This document shows positions 1 to 12,185 of a stretch of 64,000 nucleotides of DNA, piece by piece. The stretch is from NCBI GenBank assembly GCA_029224185.1, contig CM055188.1:8108497-8172496 (forward strand), given 5' to 3'. Positions within the stretch are counted from its first letter, which is position 1, and each line of letters starts with the position of its first letter. The position numbers were made by a program, and so were the translations under genes. The notes under the pieces were generated by a model, which saw nothing but the letters and a program-made list of their open reading frames with translations, had not been told where the DNA came from and did not search any database. This DNA comes from Karalla daura (lineage: Eukaryota > Chordata > Actinopteri > Chaetodontiformes > Leiognathidae).

Positions 1-999
1 ATTTAACTGACATCAGTAATCCCCAGACTTTAATATTAACAGAATAATGCTTCTAGAAATGGAAAATCCAATGCATTGTTTTCCATCATATTGCAGTTGT
101 TACACATGCCAACCCAGTCTCATATAAAAATGCCTATGTTGGTGCAAAAACATAAAGTGTTTTAAATAATGGCATTTGAATTGTGAGTTAAAGTACTTTT
201 TGCATCCAAGCCACATGACTCTCAAGTTATTGGCCAGAAAGTGAAAAACATGTATTTCATTACATTTCTTAGCAAGAAACTTTTTTTTCAGAATATTTGC
301 TCAGTGAATGTACATGATCACTCACTTGCTTCTTGTTGCAAAGGTTTTTCAGATCTTTCCACTGTTGCTAGTGTGGTTATGAGGACGTCCTCATGTCTTA
401 TGGATCAAACACTTGCCCCATATATTTGTTGTGTCTTGGATCTGTCTCCAGTGGACAATTATTTATTTTGAGAGGTTTTAATAGCCTTGTTGTAATTTGC
501 TTAAAGACATTAATGCTTGTCATCGCCGTGTCATTGACATTATTGACACTGATGGCCTATTACCACTTTTCTTTTTGTTATGTGGTCAGTGTCATCCAAC
601 ATAAAAGCACAGATAGGTCGCACAACTGCTTTGGTTTTATTATCATATGATGTGTGAATCAAGTGAAAAGAAGCTTTTCCGTATTCAGTAATTGTACATT
701 AGAAATTTATTTATTGTCCTGTTACTCATCACGTCTCTATACTTTACACATAACAGCGTGCTTAACCCTATGAATTATTGGGATAATCCCCAATCTCCAT
801 AAAGCTTTTACCGCAGATGCAAGTGAACTGAAGTGTGTATTATGATGAAAAAAAATACATGTGATCAGATTCCTTTTATTTCTGTTGATCACCATTAGTT
901 TTAGTTATTAGTTAATTAGTAATTTTAAAAAGCATCTTTTCACAATCAAATGAAACCAAAGCAGTTGTGTGACTTATCTGTGCTTTTATGTTGGATGAT
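1..999. other. Non-coding stretch, nothing recognised
   Basis: AT-rich DNA with stop codons throughout all frames. The short open frames here have no domain or signal I recognise. I see no transposon motif, RNA gene or promoter-like composition. It ends where the first CTAT array begins. Confidence 0.5.
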
Positions 1000-1198
<199 letters not shown>

Positions 1199-2035
1199 CT
1201 GTTATCTGTCATCTTTGACAGGAAGGTTATCTTTTGTGAGAGAAATCAATAGTTGATTGCTCTGTTAGATTTTTCACATTGGAACAATTACCTGGAAAAG
1301 AGGCTACAGTCAGCCAGTGGAGGAAATGAAGAAAGACATTGGGCTGTAAGGCTTGCAGCAGTAGCCATGCAGTGTCTTTGTTCAGGGATCCTCCACTGCT
1401 CTGGTACCCTAAGCTGTCAGAGTTTTTCATGATGCTTACAACATGCTGCGTGAAGAACTGCCACAACAGAAAGTGTTGGTATGATGTGTGCTGAGGGGAA
1501 GAAACCTGGTTTCACAAGGAGTTGAGTAGAACCTGTTGCTAAACATGTTGATGAGACCAGGGCCATAGCTCACCGAAACGTTATAGAATTAATGTGGAGA
1601 GAGAGATCAGTTTAGCAACAAGTACAGAATATTGTGGACAGTTGTACTCATCCATATGGTACAGCCTTGTGAGGGTGAGGACTTATGCTTTTTAGACAAA
1701 ACTGAAACACTTGACAAATGTATGCAATGATTTTAATGATAAATGGAAATAACTCATTACTTCTCATTACTTGAAACACTTGAAAAATTTGTTGTGCAAA
1801 AAGAAAACAGTAAAGAGGTCAGTGCAAAGTTATTTTACATGTTCAAGTATTTACAAGGTTAAATAATATAGCTTCATGAGTAAATGATGGCAGTCTGCAG
1901 GTCCCTGCTCCATTCTTCAGCTAGCAGCTCATGAAGGTTGATGCTTATCACGCCGAGTTTCATCAATACCGCTGCTTGGCAGGGGCATTTAACTTCTGTA
2001 GGCCTCCTTTGTTTTCAGCTTGTCGTTGTCCATGT
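1199..2035. other. Non-coding stretch, nothing firmly recognised
   Basis: Unique-looking DNA between the CTAT array and the DDE_3 transposon relic. A minus-strand open frame of 79 codons at 1227-1466 shows no recognisable domain. It may contain old repeat material, but I could not tie it to a family. Confidence 0.4.
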
Positions 2036-2755
2036 TTTCTTAATAGCAGCCACCTGCTTTCACTCTTTTAATTTGCTCACTCCTGCTCCAGCTATCCTTT
2101 TTAGGATCTGCAATTACAGTTTTTCCCAGCTGCTTTTCCCACATCACTACTAACATTTGCACAACAGTTAGTGCATTTCTCAAAACAATTAGTACAAACT
2201 GCAAAACCAAGTGGATAACCTGCAAAAGTGTGCAACTTGCTCAAAGTGGATAGCTCATCCCTCAAAAGTAAGTATTTATGTCAATGAAAGTGTCAGTGTC
2301 ATCAAAATGAGAAGTCTTGACAACATTGTTTATGAATGAGATAGGCAAATGGCTTAGTCATGCTTTCACCCCAACAGGTTACTGTGGATTTCAATGTAAA
2401 AAAAGAAACAGAACTTGGTGAAAATGCTGAAAACAGCACTACTATTTGTACTGTACAGCCATTTGAAAACTTAAGTAAAGTTTCACATTGTTGTATTAAT
2501 GGGAGTAACTGAGAACAACACACAGACTACAGTATGTATGCTTCACATTTTGACTGCATATGCTCTTTGCACTGTGCTATAGAAAACAGGGCTTGATGGA
2601 CAGGGCCTCCAGTCCAGTTCCATGTGCTGCAAACCACTGTCAGACCAGATCTGAGAGGTGAAAACAGACATTATCCCACATAACAACACACTTAAGATGG
2701 TCTCCCCCATGTATTATGTAGACCAGGAAAAATGCTTTAAAAAGGTATAAAATTT
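2036..2755 (-). mobile_element. Decayed IS630/Tc1-type (DDE_3-like) DNA transposon
   Basis: On the minus strand, about 2713-2620 translates as YIIHGGDHLKCVVMWDN followed by VCFHLSDLV, a stop codon, and QWFAAHG. The WDN-x-x-FH pattern is the second catalytic aspartate region of IS630/Tc1-superfamily DDE_3 transposases. The expected downstream segment with PPYSPxLNPIE and the third acidic residue is absent. The frame instead passes into a short C-terminal-looking tail and then non-coding DNA (about 2540-2040) that looks like the element's 3' part. The copy is therefore internally deleted and carries an in-frame stop, so it cannot be active. The exact ends and terminal inverted repeats were not identified. 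The superfamily assignment is fairly secure; the family name is not. Confidence 0.65.
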
Positions 2756-2863
2756 GCTTTTGATAATAGTTCAACAATTTTGCATGTAATCACTCAAGCA
2801 ATGAAATGGGGACTATTAGGCCTATAGGGAATAACTGTAAAGCTTTTATAAGTATATTTTCTA

Positions 2864-2903
2864 AGTATGTATGTATGTATATACATATATATACATATAT
2901 ATG
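2864..2903. repeat. Short TATG/TACA/TA-rich simple repeat
   Basis: A few copies of GTAT run into alternating TATATACA units. It is short and imperfect, and can fold back on itself because ATAC/GTAT and TATA are self-complementary. Confidence 0.7.
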
Positions 2904-2909
2904 ACAAAG

Positions 2910-3310
2910 CAAATGATAATATTACAAAAAAAAGTAGAGAGTCAAAAAAATTGCGAATTTGTTCAGGGAAAAGAGAAACTGCTACCATGATGTGCACAAA
3001 TGACTAAATGTTGTGGAGGTTTAACTAATAGTTCTGAGAGCTTTAATTCTGTGGTGAGAACAGCGACAAAGTGATTGAAAAAAACTGTAATTTCAGGATT
3101 CCTGTATGTACCCTGCTCTCTCACTCTCTCTAAAAGAGCCTTTCGTTTACCATCAGCTTTGAACAGGTTATACTGGTCTCTAGTGGAGAATGTGCATATT
3201 ACAACACCAATTTCTAAATGTCAACTTTTAAGCAGTTGCCCATGCTGTGCATGCAAGCTTTAATAGTCTAATATATTTTATGTAAATAAGTCTAGACTGC
3301 AATCTAGACA
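2910..3310. other. Non-coding spacer
   Basis: Spacer between the DDE_3 relic with its simple repeat and the Tc1-like element. No gene, repeat family or motif recognised. Confidence 0.4.
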
Positions 3311-4700
3311 ACACCGGGTTCCAAATTACTATGCAAATTGTATTTAAGTGTCATATAGGTGAAAACTTTTGTTTGTCAGTTAAACTCTGTGTCTCAGAGC
3401 TCTTTGGATCATTTAAATCAGTCTCAGAGTCCTGTGCCAATTAGTTTTGTGAGCTGCATTCAATTAAAGGAAAAACTACTGAAAGAAAATGTTCCACATT
3501 ATCAAGCAGACCACCATTTTTAAGCAACATGGAAAAAAAAGGATAAAAAAGGAAAAAGGATCTCTCTGCTGCTGAAAGTGTGAAATAGTTGAATGTCTTG
3601 GATATGTCACGAAAACTGAAGCGTGATCATTGTACTATTCAGAGATTTCTAGCTGATTCAGAGCACACACGTATTCATGCACATAAAGGCACAATGAGGA
3701 AGGTTTCTGCCAGACAAATGCATCAGATAAAGAGAGCAGCTGCTAAAATGCCATGGCAAAGCAGCTAGCAGGTATTTTAAGCTGCCGGTGCCCTTGGATT
3801 CTATGAAAACCAAGGAGTAGGATCCTCCAGAGGCTTGCAGTTATGCATAAACCTTCTATTCAGCCACCCATAAACAATGCTCACAAGCAGAAATGGCCCC
3901 AATGGGCCAAGAAATGCATGAAGACTAATTTTCATACAGTCTTGTTCACTGATGAGTGCCGTGCAACCCTGGGTGGTCCAGGATAGAGTGCTGGATGGTT
4001 GGTGGATGGCCACCATGTCCCAACAAGGCTGCAACATCAGCAAGGAGGTGGCGGAGACTTGCTTTGGCCTGGAATCATGGGCAGACAACTGGTTGGCCCC
4101 TTTAGGATCCCTAAAGGTGTGAAAATAACTTTCTGACTGACCTCTTTCTTCCACACAAAGAAGAACCAAAGAAGAACCGTGCTTTCCATCACAAAATCAT
4201 CTTCATGCATGACAATAAACCTCATGCAATGCAATCTCATACCGCAAGGAATACCTCTGCATCATTAGCTGCTAGGGGCATAAAGGAAGGCAGAAACAAT
4301 AAGACGGTACCAAGTTTAGGAGACTATTCTGACATCCTGCAAATAAAATCAAGCAGAAATTCTCACAGGTTCAATGGATGCAAGATTTGTGAAGCTCCTC
4401 TTAAATAAGGTGACCTATGTTAAAATGTAACTTGACATGTTTTTGACTGAAATAGCTTTTGATTTCAATGACATGCTAATGCTTCTAATGACATGACCAT
4501 TTTCAGTTTTTCACAATAATAAAATGTTTTGAAACTCTGTTTTGCATTTTGCAAGTTTTTATTTTGGAAAAAAACCCCAAAACTTATCACTGGGAGGTTT
4601 GTTCAGTAACATTAAATTGTAATGGCTGATGACTTGAAAATGATGATGACTGTCATTTACATTGACTTAGAAAAATCTGAGAAAACTATGTAAAATATGT
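3311..4700 (+). mobile_element. Decayed Tc1/mariner-family transposon (Tc1-like)
   Basis: A Tc1-like transposase relic reads across all three plus frames. From about 3529: an ATG, then KKDLSAAES, SRKLKRDH, RFLADSEH and the arginine-rich block MRKVSAR (the N-terminal paired-like DNA-binding domain). The catalytic domain follows near 3940 with FTDECRATLGG (first catalytic Asp), then GWLVDGHHVP, QQGGGG, WPGIMGRQLVGPF (about 3990-4110), and FMHDN (second Asp, about 4202-4216). After AARGIK (about 4269-4286) the usual PPxSPDLNPIExLW block with the third acidic residue is missing, and the sequence jumps to the C-terminal end (ILTSCK-like, about 4333). The left end near 3312 (CACCGGGTTCCAAATTACTA) resembles the family's terminal repeat; the right end near 4700 is approximate. 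Stops, frameshifts and the deletion make it non-functional. The family layout is recalled, not searched. Confidence 0.88.
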
Positions 4701-7055
4701 ATATGGACTTATTTTAGTTAGCTCTACAGAAGGTTTGAAAAGGTTGTTGAAATGAGGAAATACAATACATCCATCCAACTAATGTATAATCAATAAATTA
4801 TAATCAATTTTAAACGGTTTGCACTTTTCTCATTTGATACTTTTTGGCTTTGCCTTTAATCCAGTGTCTGTTTGTATGAGGTAAAATAAGTTTAAATCTA
4901 TTAGTTAGGTTAAACATAATGTATGAAGCACAAGGATGACGATCACACATTAGTGCACATGTCCAGCAGTGTGCTTCAGATGTGTCAAATCATGTTTCAA
5001 ATCAATTATTAGAAACTGTTTTCTTATTCAGTATTTCAATTTCTACTGTTCTGTTTATAAGAGACATGGCCCTACTTCTCATATTGGGTTGTTAATGGTT
5101 TGGGTCTTTTAATGCTTCTTTGGATGAATGACAAATTACACTAATCATGGTGATGATAATAGTATGAATAACAATATTAATAATAACAACAATAGTAATA
5201 CATTTTATTAATTGGTGCCCGTCAAGACAGTTTAAAACAAAACTGAAAAATACAAAAATGCATAAAAATGAATATAATTTCATTTCTGGATTTGTATTTG
5301 TATTTAATATAATGTAAATTGTGAAAACAATTTTCTTAATTTTCTTAGGCACTAATTTAATCCCATTTTTTTATTCATCTTCATCTCGCCATAAAGGTCA
5401 TCATCAACTCAATGTGTCACACATGACATAGGTCGTATTCACAGATTTCCGTGTCACTGACTGCAACGAGAAGTGACATCAGCAAGCCGCCCGGTGATAC
5501 ATTATTGACAAGTTGATGATGTGACTTCTCCCTCTCTCTCTTTCTCGCTCTCTCTGTCTCTCCTTCTATTACCTATTTTATCACTACATAAAGCAGACAA
5601 AATGATTCTCCATGGCATTTTCCTGTTTTACAAAGAATGACCTAGATCTGCTGAGAAAAAAAGTTCTCAATTAAGAAACTGTTGTGGCTCCTTTTGCATG
5701 TAGTGACATATTTTGCCACTGGATGATGCTAGTCTTCATCTCATGTGAAACCATGCATCCAAAACCACTGGTCCTCAAGGAAGCAGACCTCCGTCATAGA
5801 TCAAATGTGAAGAGTTTTCAGTGACAACTAATATACTTAACCTTGGTTTAGACAAATAAAGGTTTTCCATGTGATAGAGAATTTGGCATGATATTTTATC
5901 AGGAGGATTTATAATGAATGTAACATCACATTGCTGCTATTAACTGTATTGTGTTTTCCAGCAGAGAAAAACACTGTTAGCATCTGTTGCGTCTTAACCT
6001 CTCTGACTTTTTGGTTCATTTGATATTCCTATATTCCTATGTTCCCATATTCCTGTTCTCTGCAGTCTAACCAACAGTTGCCACCAACACAAAAACCCAC
6101 AAGAGTTTCCATCCGTGCTGCAAAATTGCAATCAAGTCAAGTCCCTGGGGGGAGAACACAGTTCAGCATATTGGTCTGAGATGTTCTGTGGATTGCAACA
6201 AAACTGGTGTGCTGTCTGCCAGCATGCCGAGCCAAGAGCATTAGTGAGGGAAAAGTGGAAAATTAACCAGTACCAATTGCCAGAGAGTTCACGTGATTGT
6301 AAAACATGAGAGAGACAGCAAGGCTAGTGTGAGGAACATTCCAGCGAAAGTACAGACATGAGACTGAATTACAGCATCAGACAAATCCACAGATTCCTAC
6401 TTTTTAAAGCTAGCCTAGAGTGGTTGAGTGGAGTGTATATCCTTGTTCTCGGCTGCTAATATATAAGCTATGGATTTTCAATTAAAGTACCTCAGACGGT
6501 GTGGAAATATAGCAGTCCTTTTTGGCACAGATCTATTTCATGTTTATCTGGGGTCCATATGTAAGACAGCTGCTTTGCTGTCTACAGGTAATTGCATCTG
6601 AATTGGGGAATGAAAGAACATACCTGGTTAGTGTTGAATTTTACTATAAAAATGACACAATTGTGCTACAGTATTTGGTTGAGCAGAAAAGAGGAGTGAG
6701 AGCGTCTGGTTTTAGTATTTTGTTGACTGAAAAGAAAACTTGTGTTGCCAACATCACTGTTATTGACTGAGACTGTGTAGATGGCTTTTGCAGTAAAGGG
6801 TTTAATGTTTAATCATATATCAGACAGGAGATATGTGATGGATGGTGACTGTGGCGAGGTCTATTTTTGACAACCAACAAAAAAAGAAAAAAAATGGGAT
6901 ATTCCAAGGTGTGCTAATAATAATCTATTAAACCCAGCTCCCAACATATATTTACAAGTCTCTATCTATTTCTAACTAATGAACCAAAAGACCAACAGTA
7001 TGTGTGGTCATGTGAGTGTGTATTTGTGCAAGTGTGTGTGCTACTCAATATTGCT
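4701..7055. other. Non-coding stretch with simple-sequence patches
   Basis: No gene or transposon motif recognised. It holds an AAT/AAC-rich low-complexity patch near 5150-5205 and a CT-rich patch at 5526-5562. The block at about 5390-5520 is more CpG-containing than its surroundings but carries no recognisable element. Confidence 0.45.
5526..5562. repeat. CT-rich (polypyrimidine) low-complexity tract
   Basis: An imperfect run of CTCTCT units broken by TTTCTCG and GTCTC. It is simple sequence with strong strand asymmetry; no function can be read from it. Confidence 0.75.
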
Positions 7056-7059
7056 ATCA

Positions 7060-7330
7060 CACTGTCTGCATGGTGCCATTTTTCCATGTTGGTGCAGCCG
7101 CATGCACAAGTGCATGTAAACATAAATGGCACAGCTCTGTCATATCACCCCCCTCCTTCTGCAGGTTGATGGTGTGCGGAAGCCTGGATGGGTAGTAGGT
7201 GACCACATTGGATTTGCCTGGTCGCTGTTGGATATTGAACCTGAAGGGCTGCAGTGACAGGTACCATCTGGTCAAGCGACAAATTCAATGAGAGCAGAGA
7301 TACATATCTCCACTTCCATCCAAAATGAAG
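7060..7330 (-). mobile_element. Ty3/Gypsy-type LTR retrotransposon fragment (RNase H region)
   Basis: On the minus strand, about 7275-7140 translates to a peptide with TRWYLSLQPFRF followed by QRPGKSNVV and SRLPHT. This matches the end of the RNase H/tether region of Ty3/Gypsy polyproteins, where the usual pattern is R-W-x-L-x-L-Q-P-[YF]-x-F then RPGKxNxVADxLSR. Here the conserved AD is replaced (TYY in its place). The flanking polyprotein domains (reverse transcriptase, integrase) are not visible and no LTRs were identified nearby. It is an isolated, mutated scrap of a retrotransposon, not a gene. Confidence 0.75.
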
Positions 7331-8228
7331 GCTAATTACTATGACTGTCTCTTGCAATTTTGGTTCCTATAAAGTTTTCACTTTTTCATTGAAATTACAC
7401 ATACAGTATCAAGGTACAGACAGCATTATTTTCTATTGTGATCCTTGCCCATCACATTTCTAACCCATCCATCTGCATGTGTGTGTGTGGCGTATAGAAT
7501 GGCGTATACTTGTTTGACTCACGTGCACACCAAAATCTGCCTGAATTTTCTGCTGTACATCTTGGGCATTCATTTTGTCATGAATGGCAGTAAGGATGTT
7601 AAAATTAAAGAAAACATTAGACAAACTGAAAAGCACACCTCATACGGTATTTTAATGCAGGCTATTTCTGGTTGGTCCCTGTTGTGGTTACTCACAGTCT
7701 GTGTTGTACTTTTTTGCACTTTTTCCAACTATTGATTAGTCAGCTGATTAAATCTTTCTTTTTTTCAAACAAGTGGTTGCTTTTGAGTCTTTCAGACACT
7801 CTTACAAAGATATAAATAGAGTGCAGAAACTAATTTTAAATTATTTTTTATTATGAGGCCAGCAGTGTATTAACACAAACCATCCTTAACATGACAACAA
7901 GCCACCATTGTGGTTTAACCCCAACCTCTGCAAAGGTTATAGTTGCTTCCAGATTGATCGCGGTGCAGCGCTGGGTAGGGCGCAGCCAAGGGCAGCGCTG
8001 CAAACCTTTCAGTTTTTTTGTGCATGATCTTGTGAGAAAATGTGTTTGTCAATCTTTAATGAAAAACCCTGGCTTTAGTTATAATAGTTTGAACTCCAGT
8101 GGTCCATTGCTCTAATTAAAACCAGTCAGTTATCTCTGCAAAAAAAAGTCACAATCACACCATGAAGAATTTCACAGTTGCAGAAAAAACAAACTCCAAG
8201 TACATTATGACATTAGTAAAGAGAGTCT
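7331..8228. other. Non-coding stretch with a GC-rich inverted repeat
   Basis: No gene recognised. At 7965-8001 the palindrome-containing motif GCAGCGCTG recurs as CAGCGCTGC 19 bp later, giving 9-bp inverted arms inside an otherwise AT-rich region. This may be a trace of an old repeat. Confidence 0.4.
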
Positions 8229-8605
8229 TCAAATCTGAAACCAATGAGTTCTCTCTGCTATTGTGAAAAATAACACCAACAATGCCCGTACCTTATTCAC
8301 TGTTTTCAACAGACAAACAAACACTTCAGCATCTGTTCCTCCTGAATCCTCCTGTCCAAGTCACCCAGTGAATTTGAAGCCTTTTTTTACAGACAAAATT
8401 CAGAGGATAAGACAAACAGTATATGACTCGTCTACAGGCAACTTGGTTATTTCACCAGTTCCTCCTAATTTTTCTACAAATCTAGAAAATTTTGAATTTA
8501 CAGACAATGCATCTCTGACAAAAATGGTCCAGAACTTTAAATCCATGACCTGCTGCCCTGATATGCTGCCTACAAGCCTGTTGAAAAGTGTCATAATATA
8601 ATCAA
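8229..8605 (+). mobile_element. L2-like LINE relic, part 1 (pre-reverse-transcriptase region)
   Basis: The plus-strand frame through 8263-8601 contains NARTLFTVFNRQTN, then FFTDKIQRIRQTV, then a segment ending CCPDMLPTSLLKSV. This order (R-x-L-F-x-x-x-x-x-L-T-N, F-F-x-x-K-I-x-x-I-R, then a C-x-D-x-x-P-T motif) is what I know from the region between endonuclease and reverse transcriptase of fish L2/Maui-type LINEs. The RT region should continue at about 8600 but does not. About 400 bp of unrelated sequence follow before RT motifs reappear at about 9060, so the copy is interrupted or deleted. Orientation agrees with part 2. Confidence 0.72.
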
Positions 8606-9040
8606 TTTTCCTTGCTGTTACTACTGTTTCCTGTTTGTGCTCTCTTCATGTCTAGAGTACTTCCATTGTTCTCTATTAATATCTGGGTTCTATCGAAATT
8701 AGATAAATTTCATCTGGAGTGCACACAGTTGATTGCAGTGATTGTATGTACAGGTGTCAGACCTCCTACAAAAACATTTTTTTTTTACTCAAAATGGGGG
8801 CGTTGTGTCCAGCTCACATCTACTGGAGTAAAATTGTCAGGGAATTGTGTTTCCATGTCAGGCTCATTGTAACACTCCTCATGTGAAGAACAATTAAGGG
8901 TAGGATGAGTTTTTTTAATGTGAACGAAGCAGATCTCACCATACCAGAAGGTAAAGAAAACTAGCTAACCTATGAACACTTCTGCCATCTTCTATCACTC
9001 TGACTTTTCTGTTGGGTTTATTTGTGCTTATGGCAATCAA
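8606..9040. other. Unassigned insert or eroded segment within the LINE relic
   Basis: The sequence between the two recognisable LINE blocks has no LINE motif in any frame that I can see. It includes a T-run near 8778-8787. It may be a secondary insertion, or the LINE may have lost its central RT motifs here by deletion plus divergence. Confidence 0.35.
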
Positions 9041-9560
9041 CAATCCCTGTGTGGCTACTTCTCTTTGTTCTGTCCCCCACCTCCTTGGGCCCAGTCATCC
9101 GCTGGCATGCTATGCAGATGACACCCAGCTCTACTTGTCCTTCCCAACAGAAGACAACAGAATCTGGGCAGTTCCCTGCTTATCTCTCTCACATACCAAA
9201 GTGGATGATGGATCACGATCTCAAACTCAACGTCTCTTAGACTGAAAGAAGAAACCTGGGTGTCATTATTAATCACCAGATCTTCTTCATAGGGCACCTC
9301 GCAGAAGTCTCTCGGTCATGCCGCTTTGATCTCTATAACGTTTGAAAAATCAGGCCATACCTGACTCAGTACACGACCCAAATTCTGGTTCAATAATGAT
9401 CATCTCCCTCCTCTATTACTGTAATTAACTTCTGGAAGGCCTTCCCTTATGTGCCTCTATAGACGCTGCAGAATGCAGCAGCAACCAAAAAGTGCACACG
9501 TCACACCGCTTCTGATAGACCTCCACTGGCTACCAGTTTATCATGAATCCTCCCCTGGCA
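9041..9560 (+). mobile_element. L2-like LINE relic, part 2 (reverse transcriptase YADD and thumb region)
   Basis: The plus strand near 9108-9145 reads CYADDTQLYLSF, the catalytic YADD box of LINE reverse transcriptase. It is followed, across frameshifts, by WMMDHDLKLN (about 9200), NLGVIINHQIF (about 9250), SRSCRFDLYN (about 9310), a stop, KIRPYLTQ (about 9350), INFWKAFP, LQNAAA (about 9465) and DRPPLATSL-type remains of HWLPV (about 9515). These follow the order of L2-type RT and thumb motifs. Several stops and at least two frame changes show the copy is dead. Cellular function is not expected. Confidence 0.82.
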
Positions 9561-10020
9561 AACATTCCTGCCACAGCAACATTCCCCTTAGTATTTCCAC
9601 CTCCCCTGACTGCCAGCAAGAGAACTCAGTCACTTGTTCTACTCCTTCAATCATTGATCTTTGTTCCCAATCACTGGACAACTTATACTCCAGCTTTATG
9701 ATCATTGCCAGATTGTCTTCAAACTCAAATGAGCACTTACTCCTGCCTGTGATCAACCTGTTTTGTCCTTAACTTCTGCTCATGTCTCCAGCCCTCCTCA
9801 CTCGCCCAGCCTTTGAGCCTTCATGTCTCCTGCTTTCCTGGCCCTGCCTTTGTCCCTAGATCTGTCTCCGCCTCTCTGGCAACATGAACTACGCCTGTCC
9901 CTCGATCAAGCCTGTTCTCCTGTCCGCCCTGCCTGAATTGTCATATCCATTTCCTGTCTTTGACCTGGATGGTCAACCTGTGTGCTGATTTCTGGACTGA
10001 TTCCTGTGCACAAGAAGGTT
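9561..10020. repeat. CT/CCTG-rich unclassified repeat-like segment
   Basis: A pyrimidine-rich tract with many CCTG/TGCC words (about 9770-9960) follows the LINE RT remnant. Such tracts are typical of the 3' ends or LTRs of several fish interspersed repeats, but I cannot assign a family. It could be the tail of the LINE or a separate insertion. No coding potential recognised. Confidence 0.3.
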
Positions 10021-12185
10021 GAAGGTTGCAAGCTGTAAAGGGACAAAACTGGAGAGTGTGGTATCCCAATATGCTTAGCACAGTGAATGTGATGTCCAAT
10101 GGCCATTCCAAATGTAATCCCAATGGAGGCAACACTTGATTTTGTCAGGACCAGTGTTTTTTCTCCACAACAGGCATAATAAACCCACCGCTGTATTAAT
10201 ATGGACATATTAACATGGATGTGAATTTCTGTTCTGCCCTGAACAGTGAGGACACAAGCATACACCAATTCTACATCCCAACCCAGCTACAGTGCTGAAT
10301 GGAAACCTGGGGTACTTATTTTCCCCAGTTAGTGAAACATATTATCTGGATCTCAGCACACAGGAGGATGTTATTAATTATAAAAATTACAAATGAGAAT
10401 TGGTTTGTCAATACTGTTTGGCAGTTGAGGTGAGTTTGGAGTTGACCATTAACTGGTCATTTCAAGATTTTTTACAGAAACTGGATGCTTAAGATAGGTT
10501 AACAATGGTGGTGAATTCCAAATTACAATGCGACCTCTTCAGTATGGAGGTAATAGCAGGAAGATGAAGGGGCTGGAGACCAAACCATTAGACAGACAGG
10601 AACTGGTGATTTTAGTGATGAGTGGGGAGAGGCTTTGACATGGAAGGTGGGGATTGGGTTTAGAAGTTGAAAGATTCATCATCTGGTAGGAGACACCTGG
10701 AAGACCTCCAGGCACTGTTACTCAGCCAGCATTTCCTCCTCAGCCCACGTACTCCTGTGTCCTCATTGTGAACATGTCCCAGAGGCAATTGCTGCCCCCT
10801 CTCAGCCACTCTCTGGACATGCTCTGACCATGTGTCAGGTGTGTCATGCCTCTTTGTTGAGTCATGATGGCTCAGGTGCTCCACATTGGTGCTCCACTCC
10901 TGTGTTGTCCTCCATGGCAATGGTGTTCTAGTAGCATTGTCCAAGCATTTCTTATTTTTATTATTTTACACATGAATTGTTTGTTGAATGCAGATATACA
11001 TGTAAATGTGCAACTCTGAATTAGTGTTTCTTCTTTATGCATAAAAGAAATTCTACGGTTTTAGTAGCAGACCCAGAGTCAACCCCCACCTCCCAAATCC
11101 CACCCCACCCAATTTCATCCCACCCGATTTGAGAAAAAGATGTCAAGCTTTCACATTATCTTTACATTTGGAGAGAACAATTAAGTCCTTGTTGGCAGTT
11201 AGCTACTCTATTCGTCTCGGTCCTAGTTGCCCCAGTTCCCTCTGACATACCAACTGCACTATTTACAGTTTGTGCTAGAGATGCCTGTCCTGGCTCTCTG
11301 CTTCATACACAATAAATCAATTTACTTTTCCATCCTGATGTCACAGCAACAGATATTTGTGCCAGTGCAATTCAATAAAACTGTGATTATGAAATGATAC
11401 TACAAATGTTGTGAGGGCAACAGTCAGCATCAATACAGTCATATTAACTTATCAATAGTGGAAATGTATATGGCAAATGTGCCATCAGTACAAGAAGTTG
11501 ATGGTGTTTATTTCTTTCATCATTTTGCATCATCACTGCCACCGCAGTTAGTTTAGTTTATGGGGACCCATAAGACATAGACACTGCTCAAAAGACACAA
11601 AAACATATTGTTTGTGCATATTGCTGTGAATAAAGTGAGTTTACATGGCTAAAGATATTTACATAAAACAATATTTAATAGACATAGTTAACGTTGATTG
11701 CCTCACTCAGATGCTGCTGTCAAAGCTATGCAGACAGCAAGGCTTTATCTCTATAATGTATAACACTGTATCTATCATGAGATCCTCAGAAACCACTGAA
11801 TATCTGGCCTTGTATTTACTTTCAATGTGCATTTTTAAGGCTTGCAGTTTGTGTGCTGTCTGCTTCACTGCAGTAAGCCTCTCGTGCAGGGATCAGAGGT
11901 TTTACGCCTGCAGTGTCTGATGTATGGCCACAGACAAGCTGGGCCGAGCACAAATATGGCGCAAACAAGCAGCCGGGCTTTGTTTTTGCAGAGCCTGCCA
12001 ACGCCTATGTGACTCTTTCATTGGTTTTCCTGCTGACCTCTGACCTATTTTCACTCCCAAGCAGACAGAAGAGACTGACTAGATGCAGCGTTCCCACTAA
12101 GAGCAATTCAAACACAGAGGTCTATGTAGGTCAGCAAATGGCCCTCAGTGTCACTTGCAAACCATCAACAGATTGGGAATGCTGC

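Noticed and set aside
9906..10268. 120-codon minus-strand open frame
   Set aside because: Looked briefly membrane-protein-like, but no family was recognised and it overlaps repeat-like sequence.
10660..10944. 94-codon minus-strand open frame with a charged translation
   Set aside because: No known domain and no exon signals. Could be an eroded repeat; not enough to call.
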